DNA of 64,000 nt, from positions 143,989-207,988 of the forward strand of contig ONEF01000002.1 in the NCBI GenBank assembly GCA_900316795.1. The letters are read 5' to 3'. Below, piece after piece: positions 16,536 to 24,322 of the stretch; position 1 is the first letter of the stretch; the number at the start of each line of letters is the position of its first letter. This stretch comes from an uncultured Bacteroidales bacterium. Lineage in GTDB: Bacteria > Bacteroidota > Bacteroidia > Bacteroidales > UBA932. Made by a program: the position numbers and the translations under genes. The notes under the pieces were generated by a model. It searched no databases. It was given only the letters and a program-made list of their open reading frames with translations, and was not told where the DNA came from.

Positions 16536-17681
16536 TCATCCAAAGTATTTATCCATCGTATAGTCAAAGAGCTTCTGTGTCTGTGCAATGGATTGGTTTA
16601 TGTTTTCTTTCTGCTTCTCTATTGCCTCTATCTTCATTGCAAAAGATTGCTGAAGAGCAATAGAAGGAAGTATCACGGCGAATGCTCTCAAAACATCCAT
16701 TGATACTCTTGGCATTTTTGCTCCCGCCACCTTAACTGAAATATAATCAACAAAGGATTTGCTTCTAAGCAGATAAGCAAGAAATACCCTACCAAGCACT
16801 TTAGGATTTGGTTTAAGGGGTACAAGCTCAGAAGTAGCGTACCCAATAGCATCAGGTATAACCACCTTGTTCAAATATGGACGAAGCTTTGAGTATAGAA
16901 CATTTGATGTGTCAAATGTTGTTATTGAGCTTCCTATTTCAGATGATGGCAATAGTATTCTTTCTATTACACGGCCCGTCTGCTGCTCTACCATATCCAG
17001 ATTAAGAAGCCAATAATGCCCTCTATAAGATGGGACTACTCCATCATATTGTTTTTGTGGCGCAACATTACTCAGGGCATCTGTCTTCCATCCTCTATCA
17101 TTTTCCACAGGGTCTCCGAACATATCATAGAAGATGGATTGGGCAAGGGTATCAAGCTCTTTCAGTTGCTGTTTCTGCTTGTCTATCACATCTGTCAAAA
17201 GGTCAAGCTCTGCCACAATGCGTTTCTGTTCTGAAAGGGATGGATATGAAAAAACTCCTTGTGAGATAGAAGCTTTATTAAGTGTAATGCCCATTACTGC
17301 CCGATTTGTTCCATCCCATTTATAGCCCTTCAAGTAGTAGTAAATGTAATCAGCAAGAAAAGAAAAACCTTTCTTAGGAGTAAATGACATTATTGCTTCA
17401 TTGGTAAATAAAGGCTTAGAAGTAATAGCAACCTTGCCCACAGATAGCTTAAAACTCATAATAACAGTTTCTTGGGGCAATAACTTTATACCTGTGTCAG
17501 AAACAGCCTTTTTAGAAATCTGTTCTTTTGAAGTACCAATATACTTTGAGACACCCATATCCCCTATAGACACCCAAGTCTCCGTACCATCCCAATAATC
17601 AGGGTTGTTCCTACTTGGAGTTTTTCCCATCTGTAGCTCAAAGGCATCGGCCATCTTTATTGTTTTCCAACCTTTCTCCAT
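16536..17681 (-). CDS. hsdS: Type I restriction specificity subunit S
   Basis: A 381-aa DNA-recognition subunit with two target recognition domains. TRD1 is at about 1-150 (FELQMGKTPSRNNPDYW at its start) and TRD2 at about 190-345. Each is followed by a helical spacer (SLSEQKRIVAELDLLTDVI and a C-terminal IEAIEKQKENINQSI), the usual two-fold S-subunit layout. It works with HsdM to set the methylation site. It begins 3 bases after the hsdM stop and ends one base before the small membrane protein. Confidence 0.93.
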   Translation of the reverse strand: MEKGWKTIKMADAFELQMGKTPSRNNPDYWDGTETWVSIGDMGVSKYIGTSKEQISKKAVSDTGIKLLPQETVIMSFKLSVGKVAITSKPLFTNEAIMSFTPKKGFSFLADYIYYYLKGYKWDGTNRAVMGITLNKASISQGVFSYPSLSEQKRIVAELDLLTDVIDKQKQQLKELDTLAQSIFYDMFGDPVENDRGWKTDALSNVAPQKQYDGVVPSYRGHYWLLNLDMVEQQTGRVIERILLPSSEIGSSITTFDTSNVLYSKLRPYLNKVVIPDAIGYATSELVPLKPNPKVLGRVFLAYLLRSKSFVDYISVKVAGAKMPRVSMDVLRAFAVILPSIALQQSFAMKIEAIEKQKENINQSIAQTQKLFDYTMDKYFG

Positions 17682-17684
17682 AGC

Positions 17685-19178
17685 CTACAAGTATTTTTTT
17701 CTGAAGTCAGACAACGCCTTAGTTATCTCCTTTTGCAGAGCGTCTATCCTGTCAAGAACTTTTTCAGGCTTTTCATACTTTACTTTAACCTTCTCAACCT
17801 CCTTGTACTTGTTGATGCTGAGGTCGTAATCGTTGGCTCTTATTTCATCCACAGGCACAAGGAAAGAGTGGTCTTTGCGGGTGCGCTTTTCCTCAGCTTT
17901 CAGGTTCTTAAATCTTTCTACTATGTCAGGAATGTCGTTTTCTTCCACAGGATTTCTCTTTTGGTCCAATGAGAATCCGTCAGCCTTCATATCATAGAAC
18001 CAAACCTTATCTGTTCCACCTGCATTGGTCTTGGTAAAGACAAAGATTGCGGTAGATACTCCCGAGTAAGGTTGGAACACTCCCGCAGGCATAGAAATAA
18101 CGGCCTGTAATCGCTGATTATCTATAAGCTCCTTCCTGATGGACTTATGGCCTGTGGAGTTACCAAACAAAACTCCGTCAGGTACAATGGATGCGCAACG
18201 CCCTCCTATCTGCAACATTCTTACAAACAAAGCAAGGAAAAGGAGCTCTGTCTTTTTGGTCTTGGAAATGGCAAGAAGATTCTTGGCCACAGCTTCATAA
18301 TCAAGACTGCCCGTGAAAGGTGGATTGGCAAGGCAGAGAGTATAGCGGCTCTCATCGGTGTTGTCTGTAGAAAGGCTGTCCTGATACTTGATGTCGGGGT
18401 TATCTACTCCGTGAAGCATCAGGTTCATAGCCCCTATCCTTAACATCGTGGAATCGGTGTCAAAGCCGTGCAGCATCTCGTTCCTGTAATGCTCGGAATT
18501 CTCCTTTTTAAGAAGCTCTTTCTTATAGTGGTCTTTGACATACTTGGCCGCTTCCACAATGAAGCCTGCACTACCCATAGCAGGGTCGCAAATTACATCC
18601 TTCAGATTAGGTTGCATAAGCTCCACCATCATACGGATAATATGTCTTGGAGTACGGAACTGACCATTGTTGCCGCTTGCAGCCATCTTGCCAAGAACAT
18701 ACTCATAGACATCGCCCATAGTATCTCTGTTGTTCATATCAAGAGCATCTATGCCTTCAACAATCTTGACAAGTGTTCTTGGGCTTTGTATCAGGAAAGT
18801 AGCATTTGCCATAAACTTGCTGTATGCCGATTCTTTACCTGTGTTTAGGTTCTTAATGAATATAAAAACATCCCTGCTTATGGTACGAAACATTGCTTCA
18901 GGTTCCATATTCTTGAATACACTCCAACGCAAGTTCTTGTATGGTACGTTTTTGTCTGAATCAGGGTTATGCCACATTCCATCCTTGAAAGTTGGTTCCT
19001 TAACCTTCACTCCTAAAGCATTTGCATTTGCTTCTTTTGTTCTTTGAGCATCATCCAACATCTTCATAAAGAAGAGATATGTCATCTGCTCAAGGATGGT
19101 TATAGAATTCGTGATACCACCTGTCCAGAAGGTATCCCATATTTGGTCTATTCGGTTCTTAATCTCGCCTGTTATCAT
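17685..19178 (-). CDS. hsdM: Type I restriction-modification methyltransferase subunit M
   Basis: A 497-aa N6-adenine methyltransferase. It has an N-terminal helical HsdM_N region (IWDTFWTGGITNSITILEQMTYLFFMK), the S-adenosylmethionine motif DPAMGSAGFIVEA (about residue 200), the catalytic NPPF motif in LANPPFTGSLD, and a C-terminal coiled-coil for HsdS contact. It is intact, so the host would be modified. It is the first of the three hsd genes, 20 bases after the KAP NTPase gene. Confidence 0.95.
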   Translation of the reverse strand: MITGEIKNRIDQIWDTFWTGGITNSITILEQMTYLFFMKMLDDAQRTKEANANALGVKVKEPTFKDGMWHNPDSDKNVPYKNLRWSVFKNMEPEAMFRTISRDVFIFIKNLNTGKESAYSKFMANATFLIQSPRTLVKIVEGIDALDMNNRDTMGDVYEYVLGKMAASGNNGQFRTPRHIIRMMVELMQPNLKDVICDPAMGSAGFIVEAAKYVKDHYKKELLKKENSEHYRNEMLHGFDTDSTMLRIGAMNLMLHGVDNPDIKYQDSLSTDNTDESRYTLCLANPPFTGSLDYEAVAKNLLAISKTKKTELLFLALFVRMLQIGGRCASIVPDGVLFGNSTGHKSIRKELIDNQRLQAVISMPAGVFQPYSGVSTAIFVFTKTNAGGTDKVWFYDMKADGFSLDQKRNPVEENDIPDIVERFKNLKAEEKRTRKDHSFLVPVDEIRANDYDLSINKYKEVEKVKVKYEKPEKVLDRIDALQKEITKALSDFRKKYL

Positions 19179-19197
19179 TATTTCGTAGTTATCCTAA

Positions 19198-20619
19198 TTA
19201 ACCAATATTATTATTTATGCATTCGTAAAAATCTATCTTATTCGTAAGATAACTCAATCTTATTGGGTTATGATGATTATCATAGAAATTGAACGCTTGA
19301 TTCAATAAATTATAATCAATAAAGGAACTGCTGACAGGAAACTCATAAACGCCTTCTTCATTAATAGAAGACTTAAAACCTATATCTACATTAGAAAAAT
19401 TATCTCGAAGATTATAAAGGAATGACAGACCAGCTATTGTATAAGCCATCCTATGAACAATCATCTCATCCTTCGTTCTCTTAATATTAGCTGGCAATCT
19501 TTTCTCAATTTCATCAATCAATTCTTGAATATTGAAGGCTCTCTCAACAATACTATTGTAGAACGAAGTATCTACGACTTTCCAATAGCAAAGAAAAAAG
19601 ACTACATCAGAAAAAAGCAGATTGTTCGGAACAAATGATTGCATTGTCAATCTTGACAACAAGAACAGTTTGTTTGTTGCTCTCAAATTCAATTTAGCTG
19701 ATGGCAAAAGCGCAGAAATGATACTGACGAAAAGGGCATAACCATCATTTCCTCCATAATATCTGTTACTTGTCAAGTCAGAAAACAATTTCTTAAAATT
19801 ATGCTTATCCGCCAGATAATCGTAATATTTTGAAAAATCCGGTTCTGGGAGCGAATAATTCAAATCAATAAAACGCCTTAGATATTCTGAAGAGTCTATT
19901 TTATCAGAACCATAATAACCTTGAACTGCAAACTCTAATTGTGTTTTGTTTACAGCTATTACGAAAAACAAATTAGGAATATCAAAAAGGTGCTTTATTC
20001 GTTCTAAAACTCTCACAGCAAACTCTGGATTACATCTATCCAATTCATCAACAAAAAAGACAACTGGAGATTTCTTTGAAGAAACTATATATTCAGATAA
20101 CGCTTTCTTAAAATCCGAAATCGTTTTCTTTTGTTTCTCAACTTCTTCAATATAATCATTAGCAAGGTTCCCCGCCTCATCTAAAATATCCGAATAAGAA
20201 TCTACATTAATACCTAGTTTAGCCTTGAGCAGACCTTTAAAAATAGACTTAAACGTTGCTACTAAAACTTTTCCACCCGCACATATAACCTTATTAAGCT
20301 TTTCATTATCTAAACCCATCTCCTTTAATTCCGCTATCATCGCAGCCAAAGGATCGTCAACATAATCGCACTCCCATGCATTAAAATAAATCGTTGAATA
20401 TTGATTCTTCTTAAGAAGCTGTCGCCACATTTTTATGAAGGTTGTTTTACCAGAGCCCCATTCCCCGTCCAGAGACATAACACACCCTCTGTCTGAATCA
20501 GAAAATGCCTCAATAACAGAAGTAAGTGCCTCGGCAAATTTCTGGCGATCTAGCTTACAATTAAGAAAAGGATTGTCAGCCGGTATTTCAATCTCCTTAT
20601 TATCGTTGAATAACATCAT
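19198..20619 (-). CDS. KAP-family P-loop NTPase
   Basis: A protein of about 473 aa with Walker A GEWGSGKTTF (about residue 55) and Walker B VVFFVDELDRC (about 205), with FLN and ERIKHLFD segments typical of KAP NTPases. Bacterial KAP proteins are often membrane-linked and some exclude phages (PifA of plasmid F). A weak hydrophobic segment lies between the Walker motifs (about 110-130). The ATG at 20619 or 20616 is chosen because longer starts encode a low-quality N-terminus. It is probably the first or second gene of the hsd operon, 20 bases from hsdM. Base composition is AT-rich compared with flanking housekeeping genes. Confidence 0.82.
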   Translation of the reverse strand: MMLFNDNKEIEIPADNPFLNCKLDRQKFAEALTSVIEAFSDSDRGCVMSLDGEWGSGKTTFIKMWRQLLKKNQYSTIYFNAWECDYVDDPLAAMIAELKEMGLDNEKLNKVICAGGKVLVATFKSIFKGLLKAKLGINVDSYSDILDEAGNLANDYIEEVEKQKKTISDFKKALSEYIVSSKKSPVVFFVDELDRCNPEFAVRVLERIKHLFDIPNLFFVIAVNKTQLEFAVQGYYGSDKIDSSEYLRRFIDLNYSLPEPDFSKYYDYLADKHNFKKLFSDLTSNRYYGGNDGYALFVSIISALLPSAKLNLRATNKLFLLSRLTMQSFVPNNLLFSDVVFFLCYWKVVDTSFYNSIVERAFNIQELIDEIEKRLPANIKRTKDEMIVHRMAYTIAGLSFLYNLRDNFSNVDIGFKSSINEEGVYEFPVSSSFIDYNLLNQAFNFYDNHHNPIRLSYLTNKIDFYECINNNIG

Positions 20620-20851
20620 ACAATTGTTTAGACAGTAAATTCTTAATCGCTGAGAAATTAGGAGATTGAGTTGGTTCTTCATCTGCGCCTAGCTCCTTGT
20701 CGTTGATGCTGTCGTTATAGGAATCTATATGGAGAAGCATAAGGCGGCAGGTGTGGGATGCGAACGGGCGGAAAGGACGGCAGGACTGAAGGGCTGAGCC
20801 TAGGAGCAATGGGCACAGCGCTACTATAACATAGACAAATAGCTTTTTCAT
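20600..20851 (-). CDS. Small putative lipoprotein
   Basis: An 83-aa protein beginning with a lipoprotein signal (MKKLFVYVIVALCPLLLGSALQSC, lipobox LQSC), so the predicted mature product is about 60 residues anchored at a membrane. It has no recognisable domain. It overlaps the start of the KAP NTPase by about 20 bases, which suggests translational coupling. It contains one ATCGCTGAG word (20646-20654). It could also be a chance frame; the signal peptide and position are the only support. Confidence 0.5.
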   Translation of the reverse strand: MKKLFVYVIVALCPLLLGSALQSCRPFRPFASHTCRLMLLHIDSYNDSINDKELGADEEPTQSPNFSAIKNLLSKQLYDVIQR

Positions 20852-21099
20852 AGCGGCGAGTCTATTTGTATGATTCTACGATTCTACTTGCGTTGTTTGC
20901 GGTTATACCTGCTTATTCCACGAATACGTTTGCGAAGTTTGCATTTTCGCTTGCGGTATTCGGGTTATCAAATTTAGGAAATAATCAGGTTTTTCACAAA
21001 ATATATCTCTCGCGGGCAAAGTTATAGCGGCGTTTTGACGATTTCTGTCAATTTTGGTTGCGGGAGGTTGGCGGTTTCTGGAAAAAGCAGGAAATAGCG
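20852..21099. other. Non-coding stretch, GC-skewed, between divergent units
   Basis: There is no convincing gene in this gap. It holds an imperfect repeated TTGCGGT-type wording (around 20890-20960) and probably the leftward promoter for the lipoprotein-KAP-hsd unit; I could not place a clean -33/-7 pair. A long minus-strand open frame across it (about 20903-21202) has no protein-like composition. Confidence 0.4.
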
Positions 21100-21175
21100 G
21101 ATTGTACGGAGAATTCCTGGATTGTATTTTTTTGTCCGGTGGGCTGATAAATTTACTGTTTGGCATCCGGTTTAA
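21100..21175 (+). repeat. Possible diverged promoter repeat R1, copy D (upstream of intact DUF1016)
   Basis: On the plus strand GAATTCCTGGATTGT (from about 21110) resembles the distal block of copies A-C read in the gene direction (ATTCCnGGATTGT). It is followed after an apparent ~20-base insertion by TAAATTTAC and TTTGGCATCCGG. It lies 50-110 bases before the gene start, the same relative place as the other copies. Divergence is high and no clear -7 box remains. Confidence 0.4.
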
Positions 21176-21222
21176 GAAAAAACTGTATACTATTGTAGCC
21201 ATAAACTTTTAAAAAGAGTATT

Positions 21223-22401
21223 ATGGCTATGGAGAAGAAAGAACAGAACTTGATGAGTGCTGTGGCTGCAATCAAGTCAGCAATACTGCAAGGGCAGTAT
21301 GAGGCGGCAAAGGAGGTTAACAGGGTGCAGTTGGCGGTGTATTTCAGTATTGGGAAGTATCTGTCGCTGAATACAAGGAATGCAAAATGGGGTTCAGCAG
21401 CCATTGAAACAATCAGCAGGCAACTGAGAAAGGAATTGCCAGGATTGAAGGGGTTTTCGGCAACAAATCTAAAGAACATGAGAGTTTTCTATGATGAGTG
21501 GATTATTCTCGACCAAAATTCGTCAGTCGCAACAAATAAAACGCAAAGCATTGATTATGAAAAATTTATAATTTCGTCAGATGCATCTGACGAAATTAAG
21601 AGTTACGAAAATACTATTAGCATTCATCAAGCTATAGTGATTCCAGAAACGAAAGAATTCCCAGTTGAAGATTTCTTCAAAGTTCCCTTTTCCCATCATT
21701 TGGCGATATTATCTAGCACAAAAAACATAAAGGAAAGATACTATTACATTCACAAAACAGCTGAAGAATGCTTGTCATATAATTCACTAAAAAGACTAAT
21801 CGACAATAAAGACTACGAGCACAAAGACAGAATGCCCAACAATTTCTCTGCAACTTTGTCCGACTCAGAAATGGCTCGAAAAGCAGTAATGATGTTCAAG
21901 GATGAATACCTGCTGGACTTTATCAATGTAGAGGAAATCGGAGAAAGAGACAAAGAGGATATTGACGAGAGGGTTGTTGAGAAAGGGATTATGCAGAATA
22001 TCAAGAAGTTCATAATGACATTCGGGAATGACTTTGCCTTTGTGGGGAATCAGTATCACCTGGAAATCTATGGAGTGGAGAACTTTCCGGATCTGCTTTT
22101 CTTTAACAGGGAATTAAACGCATTGGTTGTTATTGATCTTAAGAAAGGAGTGTTCAAGTCTTCCTACTTGGGTCAACTGATGACATATCTTTCAATACTG
22201 GATACTAAGGTCAGAAAGCCTAATGAAAACCCGTCTATAGGAATTGTTATGTGCAAATCAGCCAATCGGGAGTTTGTGGAATTTGTAATCAGAGACTACA
22301 ACAAACCCTTGGGGGTTGTTACTTACAGGACTTCTGAAGAAATGCCGGAAAAACTGCGGAAAGCCCTTCCCGATGTAGAAGAATTGAAGAAACTCTTGTA
22401 A
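21223..22401 (+). CDS. DUF1016 family PD-(D/E)XK nuclease (YhcG-like)
   Basis: A 392-aa intact protein. The N-terminal DUF1016_N helical region (YFSIGKYLSLNTRNAKWGSAAIETIS then LKGFSATNLKNMRVFYDEW) is followed by a linker, an SSTKNIKERYYYIHKTAEE block, and the C-terminal nuclease domain (FGNDFAFVGNQYHLEIYG, PDLLFFNRELNALVVIDLKKG, GQLMTYLSILD) with the D-x-K catalytic core. Such proteins accompany restriction and toxin loci; the exact function is not settled. A second, broken member lies at 8931-9239. It is immediately followed by a hairpin containing ATCGCTGAG. Confidence 0.9.
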   Translation: MAMEKKEQNLMSAVAAIKSAILQGQYEAAKEVNRVQLAVYFSIGKYLSLNTRNAKWGSAAIETISRQLRKELPGLKGFSATNLKNMRVFYDEWIILDQNSSVATNKTQSIDYEKFIISSDASDEIKSYENTISIHQAIVIPETKEFPVEDFFKVPFSHHLAILSSTKNIKERYYYIHKTAEECLSYNSLKRLIDNKDYEHKDRMPNNFSATLSDSEMARKAVMMFKDEYLLDFINVEEIGERDKEDIDERVVEKGIMQNIKKFIMTFGNDFAFVGNQYHLEIYGVENFPDLLFFNRELNALVVIDLKKGVFKSSYLGQLMTYLSILDTKVRKPNENPSIGIVMCKSANREFVEFVIRDYNKPLGVVTYRTSEEMPEKLRKALPDVEELKKLL

Positions 22402-22402
22402 A

Positions 22403-22435
22403 CCTTGAAAAAAATCGCTGAGAATAATTTCAAGG
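22403..22435 (+). repeat. Post-stop inverted repeat with ATCGCTGAG in the loop
   Basis: CCTTGAAA (22403-22410) and TTTCAAGG (22428-22435) form an 8-base stem starting two bases after the DUF1016 stop. The loop holds ATCGCTGAG (22414-22422). The order CCTTGnAA then GCTGAG is the same as in the 31-bp elements after rhuM and higA. It may be a related 3' cassette end or a weak terminator. Confidence 0.55.
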
Positions 22436-22736
22436 ATAGGCCTGCCCAAACAGGTATTTGAGATCATACCCAACTTTGTTTGCCTGACCATACGCTTCAA
22501 GCATCCGCTTACGCCATTCCTTGCTGGTAGCATAGATGATAGTGTAAATGATAGTGTAAATGGGGCGTATTTATCTGAAGGAGAAATATTCGGCTCTTTC
22601 AGGATTTGGCACATTAAGTTCTTCAAAACTATCTGATAGACAAAGAAGTATATTGAAAGAACTAATATATAATGCCAAAGTTGGCACATTAAATTCTGCA
22701 GGACTTGCTAAAAACAGAGAAATCGCTGAGTTTTGA
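22430..22736. other. Gap with two short open fragments and a 12-bp tandem repeat
   Basis: On the minus strand 22430-22570 is open for 47 codons without a start and reads protein-like (SKEWRKRMLEAYGQANKVG, then YDLKYLFGQAYP before the stop). On the plus strand an ATG at 22560 opens 58 codons (ending AGLAKNREIAEF at 22736) with an LSDRQRSILKEL segment resembling a winged-helix start. Both look like gene relics and neither is identified. GATAGTGTAAAT is repeated twice in tandem at 22538-22561. Confidence 0.35.
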
Positions 22737-22757
22737 TTTTTCTGTATCTTCGCATCT

Positions 22758-23054
22758 ATGAGCAGCAAGATTGAATTCGTAGAATATATTGTTGAGCAGG
22801 CTTCCGGAGCGGGAGAAATAGCGGCCAGGAAGATGATGGGAGACTATTGCCTTTACTGCAATGGTGTTGTGGTGGGGCTGATTTGCGACAACTGCCTTTT
22901 TCTCAAGCCTGTAGATGCGCTAAAAGAAAAGCTCCGGGAGGTTGTTCTAAAGAGTCCTTATCCCGGAGCCAAGCCTTATTATGCCATTGAACATATAGAC
23001 GACAAGGAGTATCTGTCAGAACTCGTTCTTGCGGTCTATCGCAATCTTGTCTAA
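22758..23054 (+). CDS. TfoX N-terminal domain protein
   Basis: A 98-aa protein consisting of the TfoX/Sxy N-terminal domain only (ARKMMGDYCLYCNGVVVGLICDNCLFLKP is the core signature). In Gammaproteobacteria the full-length protein activates competence genes; single-domain forms in other phyla are widespread and uncharacterised. An ATCGCTGAG word lies 27 bases before the start. The stop overlaps the end of the convergent downstream gene by four bases. Confidence 0.85.
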   Translation: MSSKIEFVEYIVEQASGAGEIAARKMMGDYCLYCNGVVVGLICDNCLFLKPVDALKEKLREVVLKSPYPGAKPYYAIEHIDDKEYLSELVLAVYRNLV

Positions 23055-24280
23055 TACTGGGCCATCGTGAGCCTGATGTAATCTGACCAGATTTTGGAGA
23101 GTTTCTCAGGGCTGTTTACCTTGCTGTGAACAGTCTGGCCGTATTTGTCATATTCTGACCAGATTCCGTCTTTCTCGGAAATGCTGCCTTCAAAGACAAT
23201 GGCGTCCATAGAGCGGTCGTTTGAGAGGCGATAGCTGTACATATAAAAGTAATGCGCCTGGGTATCAGGGTCATAATTGGTAGTGAAATACCTCTTTAAC
23301 TGCGGCTCGTAAGTTAGGTAGCCTTTGTATTTGACAAAGTCATAGGAAGGCACATTGTAGAATTGGCCGTCCTCCTGGCTCCAGACATAGAGCTGGCCGT
23401 CATCGCTGAGCTGGATGATATCATTATAGCCGTCGCTGTTGAAATCCCAGTATTCCGGAGTTTCAGATACTTTGAGACTCAATGTCTGGATGAGGGCACC
23501 TTGGGAGTTCCCGTTCTTCTTGTAAACATTGACAACAGGTTTTGGGGCCTTCTTGAAGACAAGGACAGGAGCTTTTTTGTCCCACCACCTGGATTGCTCC
23601 CTGAAGTGGGCATTGGCCTGTACTTCTTCGTTTTGGCTAAAGAGAGCGTTGAAATAATCTGCCCAGCCTTTTGAGCAGTACTTCTCGGCAGGGATGAACT
23701 CACCTACCCCCTGGTCCAGGTCGCCGCTGCCGGGAATGCGGAAGGCTCCCCAGTTGGCAATCTTCTTGGCCTTGGTCTTGTCGGAAGTCCAGAAACCTTC
23801 GTACTGGCTGTTGCAATAGCCGTCTGCTCCGAACATCCCGTCCTCGATCAACGGCTTGTTGCCACTGATCCAGAAATCAAATCCGGCCTTGCCGGAGAAT
23901 GTTCCGGTTCCCACTCCGCCGGTTTCCTTGAAACTGTATGACGCCTCGAGGCAATAAACATTGTGGTCTTCTTCAAAATCCTCGGAGTCCTGGACCGTGA
24001 TGGACACAATCTTGAGCGTACCCTCAAAAGGGCATACGTTACCGGCTGCGTTGGAGTAGCCTTTGACTATGTAATTGGTTGAAGATTGTCTTGTTACAGA
24101 CTCATAATAAATCTGGAGCCTCTTGTATTCCTTGCCGAGTATTCCAAGATTGAACGGGGAATCCGCTTCAAACACTCCGGAGAAGTCATATTTTGCAGGA
24201 TCAACTGCAAATTTGCTCTGCGATACTGCCGCTACGGGCATCATCGCGATAATCATCAGCAATGCAAGTACCTTTTTCAT
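23051..24280 (-). CDS. Exported protein, paralogue of the upstream lipoprotein
   Basis: A 409-aa protein with a classical signal peptide (MKKVLALLMIIAMMPVAAVS). Residues 25-130 (KFAVDPAKYDFSGVF) and the central IANWGAFRIPGSGDLDQGVG block are shared with the neighbour at 24323-25549. The C-terminal third carries an FNSDGYNDIIQL segment like FG-GAP/VCBS calcium-binding repeats, then YFYMYSYRL and KDGIWSEYDKYGQ, resembling XAC2610-type proteins. The function is unknown; a periplasmic or surface location is likely. It is probably the second gene of a duplicated pair. Confidence 0.75.
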   Translation of the reverse strand: MKKVLALLMIIAMMPVAAVSQSKFAVDPAKYDFSGVFEADSPFNLGILGKEYKRLQIYYESVTRQSSTNYIVKGYSNAAGNVCPFEGTLKIVSITVQDSEDFEEDHNVYCLEASYSFKETGGVGTGTFSGKAGFDFWISGNKPLIEDGMFGADGYCNSQYEGFWTSDKTKAKKIANWGAFRIPGSGDLDQGVGEFIPAEKYCSKGWADYFNALFSQNEEVQANAHFREQSRWWDKKAPVLVFKKAPKPVVNVYKKNGNSQGALIQTLSLKVSETPEYWDFNSDGYNDIIQLSDDGQLYVWSQEDGQFYNVPSYDFVKYKGYLTYEPQLKRYFTTNYDPDTQAHYFYMYSYRLSNDRSMDAIVFEGSISEKDGIWSEYDKYGQTVHSKVNSPEKLSKIWSDYIRLTMAQY

Positions 24281-24322
24281 AAATAATCTGCAGATGGATA
24301 ATGACTCAATGGCGTTTGGACT

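Noticed and set aside
10168..20851. Prophage or integrative element
   Set aside because: No structural, replication, integrase or conjugation genes, and no tRNA or att-like direct repeats at the ends.
20903..21202. 99-codon open frame on the minus strand
   Set aside because: No signal, domain or neighbour support; composition is unlike a protein and it covers the promoter region of the DUF1016 gene.
22258..22689. 143-codon minus-strand frame
   Set aside because: Most of it is antisense to the end of the DUF1016 gene; the protein-like part of the gap is in another frame.
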